In this document: one piece after another, positions 7,112 to 8,865 of the stretch
How the letters are laid out: each line of letters opens with the position of its first letter
How positions within the stretch are numbered: the first letter of the stretch is position 1
Assembly: GCA_002351955.1 (NCBI GenBank)
Contig: DEHO01000059.1
Coordinates: forward strand, 1 to 8,865
Reading direction: 5' to 3'
Source of the DNA: Flavobacteriales bacterium UBA2798
GTDB taxonomy: Bacteria; Bacteroidota; Bacteroidia; Flavobacteriales_D; UBA2798
DNA: 8,865 bases
Notes under the pieces: generated by a model
Database searches by the model: none
What the model saw: the letters and a program-made list of their open reading frames with translations, nothing else
What the model was told of the DNA's origin: nothing
Position numbers and translations under genes: made by a program

Positions 7112-7204
7112 CCTTTCTTTTTGAGCATTGCTCCGTTGGTTAATTGCTGTTAAAGTGCGATTCTCCATTCGGTGCTAATGTTATTTTTGCTTAAAACTCC
7201 ATCC
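7112..7204. other. Intergenic gap before gldF-gldG
   Basis: These 93 nt separate two genes of the same strand. I see no convincing hairpin plus T-run, so readthrough from the ACT-domain gene is possible. TATTTTTG at 7182-7189 matches the Bacteroidota -7 box exactly but lacks a well-spaced -33. If it is used, transcription would begin near 7195, and ATG 7205 rather than ATG 7178 would be the start codon. Confidence 0.3.
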
Positions 7205-8865
7205 ATGCTGGCATTGCTGCTGAAAGAAATCAGGGGATTCCTAAGTTCACTTATCGGTTACATCGTAATCTCGGTATTCCTGTTGTTAATGGGATTGTTT
7301 ATCTGGGTATTCTCAACTCCCTTTAACATTCTCGAATCAGGGTTTGCCGACCTTGATCCTCTTTTCAACCTCGCTCCTTTGGTTTTTCTTTTTCTGATTC
7401 CTGCTATCACTATGCGCAGTTTTGCGGAAGAAAAGCGTACAGGAACCATCGAATTATTATTGACGCGGCCCTTATCGGATGTGCAGATTATTCTTGCGAA
7501 ATATTTTGCAGGATTATTATTGGTGCTGTTCACACTGCTTCCAACACTGCTCTATTATTACACCATCAATCAGCTTGGCGATCCGAAAGGAAATGTTGAC
7601 ACCGGAGGAATGTGGGGCTCCTATCTTGGCTTAACTATGTTGAGCGCAAGCTTTGTGTCAATAGGAATATTTGCTTCTGCTATTTCGCAAAATCAGATCA
7701 TCTCCTTTATACTTGGAGTATTCCTTTGCTTTTTTGTTTACCTCGGTTTCGACTTCATGGGCTCCTACTCCATCTTTGGATCCTTCGATTCTGTTATTCG
7801 CGACCTGGGAATTTACGAGCACTACCATTCGATCAGCCGGGGTGTTATCGATTCGCGTGATGTGATCTATTTCGTTTCTGTGGTGATTGTGTTTGTACTG
7901 CTCACACGACTAGTACTTGAATCAAGAAAAAAAATTCATCGACTTCAATTGGTCATCAACCTTGCAATTGTTCTTGTGGTGAATATCCTTGGAACATTTG
8001 GATTTTTCCGTCTTGACCTCACCCAGGAAAAACGTCACTCCCTTGCAGATGCGACCATTAGTTTTGTAGAAAACAGACTTGAAGATGTAATAACCTTTCA
8101 GATCTATTTAACCGGCGAGTTACCTGCAGATTTAAAACGAATTGAGCGTGAGATAAAGGAAAAACTCGACAACATGAAAGCCTATGCAGGGGATAATATT
8201 CAATATGAGTTTTTCGATCCCTATTCCATTGAAGATGAAAAAGACCGGTTCGCCTTCATGGATCAACTCGATTATGAACGCAAGATCCGTTTCTCAATAC
8301 TTGAACTGGAAGAAGCAGGTAAGATTTCGCAAAAATTCCTTTTTCCCGGAGCCACGGTTTCTTACGGAACACAACAAAGCGTTTCGTTTAATTTCTTTTC
8401 GAAGCAAATCATCGGCAAGGGAGAAAATCTGAAAGACCTGGCGGATGCCACTGTAAACAGTATTGAATACCAGTTGATGGACGCAATGGTACGCGTTACT
8501 CAGCCCACTCGCAAACGAATTGCAATACTTGAAGGTCATGGCGAAGCACATAACGATCAGTTAGGAATTATCATCAATGCATTGGGAGAATTCTATGCAG
8601 TAGAACGTGTTAAGATCGATAATAAAATTAATGCTATTCGCGATTTCAATGCCCTGCTCATCATTCAGCCCGACAGTGTGTTTTCTGAGAAGGATAAATT
8701 TGTGATAGACCAATTTATCATGAAAGGTGGAAAAGTAGCATGGTTTCTTGATGCAATGGATGTGCAGCGTGATACACTAATGCTTCGCGGACAAACATTT
8801 GGAATAGCGCGCGATCTGAATCTTGATGATCAACTGTTCACCTATGGTGTTCGTATCAATAAAGT
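7205..8865 (+). CDS. gldF-gldG: GldF-GldG fusion: gliding-motility ABC transporter permease joined to auxiliary periplasmic subunit, 3' partial
   Basis: One frame is open from 7205 to the window edge (553 codons, no stop). Residues 1-243 form a complete GldF-type ABC-2 permease. They begin MLALLLKEIRGF and have six hydrophobic segments near 16-37, 56-70, 100-121, 137-160, 165-185 and 220-238. The family motif MRSFAEEKRTGTIELLL lies between the second and third. After LESRKK the frame continues as GldG: a membrane segment at about 247-268, then RLDLTQEKRHSL and a periplasmic ABC_transp_aux-type domain with RIAILEGHGE and IDQFIMKGGKVAWFLDAM. In Flavobacterium johnsoniae, GldF and GldG are separate proteins that act with the ATPase GldA in gliding. 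Here they share one chain, with a basic cytoplasmic linker (SRKKIHR) that suits the topology. The GldG C-terminus lies outside. The start at 7205 fits GldF homologues; ATG 7178 and GTG 7172 are in-frame alternatives. No gldA is visible. Confidence 0.85.
   Translation, partial: MLALLLKEIRGFLSSLIGYIVISVFLLLMGLFIWVFSTPFNILESGFADLDPLFNLAPLVFLFLIPAITMRSFAEEKRTGTIELLLTRPLSDVQIILAKYFAGLLLVLFTLLPTLLYYYTINQLGDPKGNVDTGGMWGSYLGLTMLSASFVSIGIFASAISQNQIISFILGVFLCFFVYLGFDFMGSYSIFGSFDSVIRDLGIYEHYHSISRGVIDSRDVIYFVSVVIVFVLLTRLVLESRKKIHRLQLVINLAIVLVVNILGTFGFFRLDLTQEKRHSLADATISFVENRLEDVITFQIYLTGELPADLKRIEREIKEKLDNMKAYAGDNIQYEFFDPYSIEDEKDRFAFMDQLDYERKIRFSILELEEAGKISQKFLFPGATVSYGTQQSVSFNFFSKQIIGKGENLKDLADATVNSIEYQLMDAMVRVTQPTRKRIAILEGHGEAHNDQLGIIINALGEFYAVERVKIDNKINAIRDFNALLIIQPDSVFSEKDKFVIDQFIMKGGKVAWFLDAMDVQRDTLMLRGQTFGIARDLNLDDQLFTYGVRINK
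7927..7934 (+). repeat. A8 homopolymer at the GldF/GldG junction
   Basis: Eight consecutive A residues encode the end of SRKK and the first base of the next Ile, exactly where GldF ends in separate-gene relatives. The fused frame depends on this run. Without one A, the frame stops at TGA 7980-7982 after about 15 further residues. With one extra A it stops at TGA 8014-8016. The run could be a sequencing error site, a slippage site, or simply Lys codons. Confidence 0.6.

Noticed and set aside
7178..7204. Upstream ATG at 7178 as the start of gldF-gldG
   Set aside because: It is in frame, but the extra MLFLLKTPS is not expected in GldF, which begins directly with a MLALLLKEI-like sequence. A -7-like box at 7182-7189 would also place it before the transcript start. 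It is not excluded.
7258..7533. Minus-strand open frame of 91 codons
   Set aside because: It lies wholly antisense to the GldF part, which matches a known family across its entire length; the antisense frame shows low-complexity residues and no recognisable domain.

Overview
The window is ordinary chromosomal DNA from a member of the Bacteroidota. Three things point there: a CarboxypepD_reg-plus-plug TonB-dependent receptor of Bacteroidota type, GldF/GldG gliding-motility sequences, and start regions without Shine-Dalgarno sites but with near or exact matches to the Bacteroidota -7 box TAnnTTTG. I see no RNA genes, insertion sequences, CRISPR arrays or phage genes. Coding density is very high.

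Layout. (1) 1-321, minus strand: the N-terminal receiver domain of a NarL/LuxR-type response regulator, cut by the window edge. (2) 322-534: a 213-bp divergent intergenic region with a good minus-strand promoter candidate and a short inverted repeat. (3) 535-2892, plus strand: a complete 785-residue TonB-dependent receptor with no SusD partner next to it. (4) 6353 down to 2893, minus strand: dapA, lysC and lysA, three enzymes of the aspartate/diaminopimelate/lysine pathway, packed as one operon (30-nt gap, then a 4-nt overlap). The receptor and lysA converge with their stop codons directly abutting. (5) 6354-6451: a 98-bp divergent promoter region with a tandem 12-bp repeat. (6) 6452-7111, plus strand: a 219-residue protein with an HTH-like N-terminus and aspartokinase-like ACT modules. 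It is probably a small-molecule-sensing regulator, not a kinase. (7) 7205-8865, plus strand, open at the edge: one uninterrupted reading frame in which a full-length GldF-type ABC permease runs without a stop into GldG. It is easily missed because it has no stop codon inside the window.

How the genes work together. LysC makes aspartyl phosphate, DapA condenses aspartate semialdehyde with pyruvate, and LysA decarboxylates meso-diaminopimelate to lysine; the intermediate steps must be encoded elsewhere. LysC keeps nearly all residues that contact inhibitory lysine in E. coli AKIII. DapA has replaced key residues of the E. coli lysine site. Feedback may therefore act on the kinase and, by inference, on transcription through the divergent ACT protein.

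The points most worth following up are the GldF-GldG fusion with an A8 run exactly at its junction, and the uncharacterised ACT/HTH protein divergent from dapA with repeats in the shared promoter.
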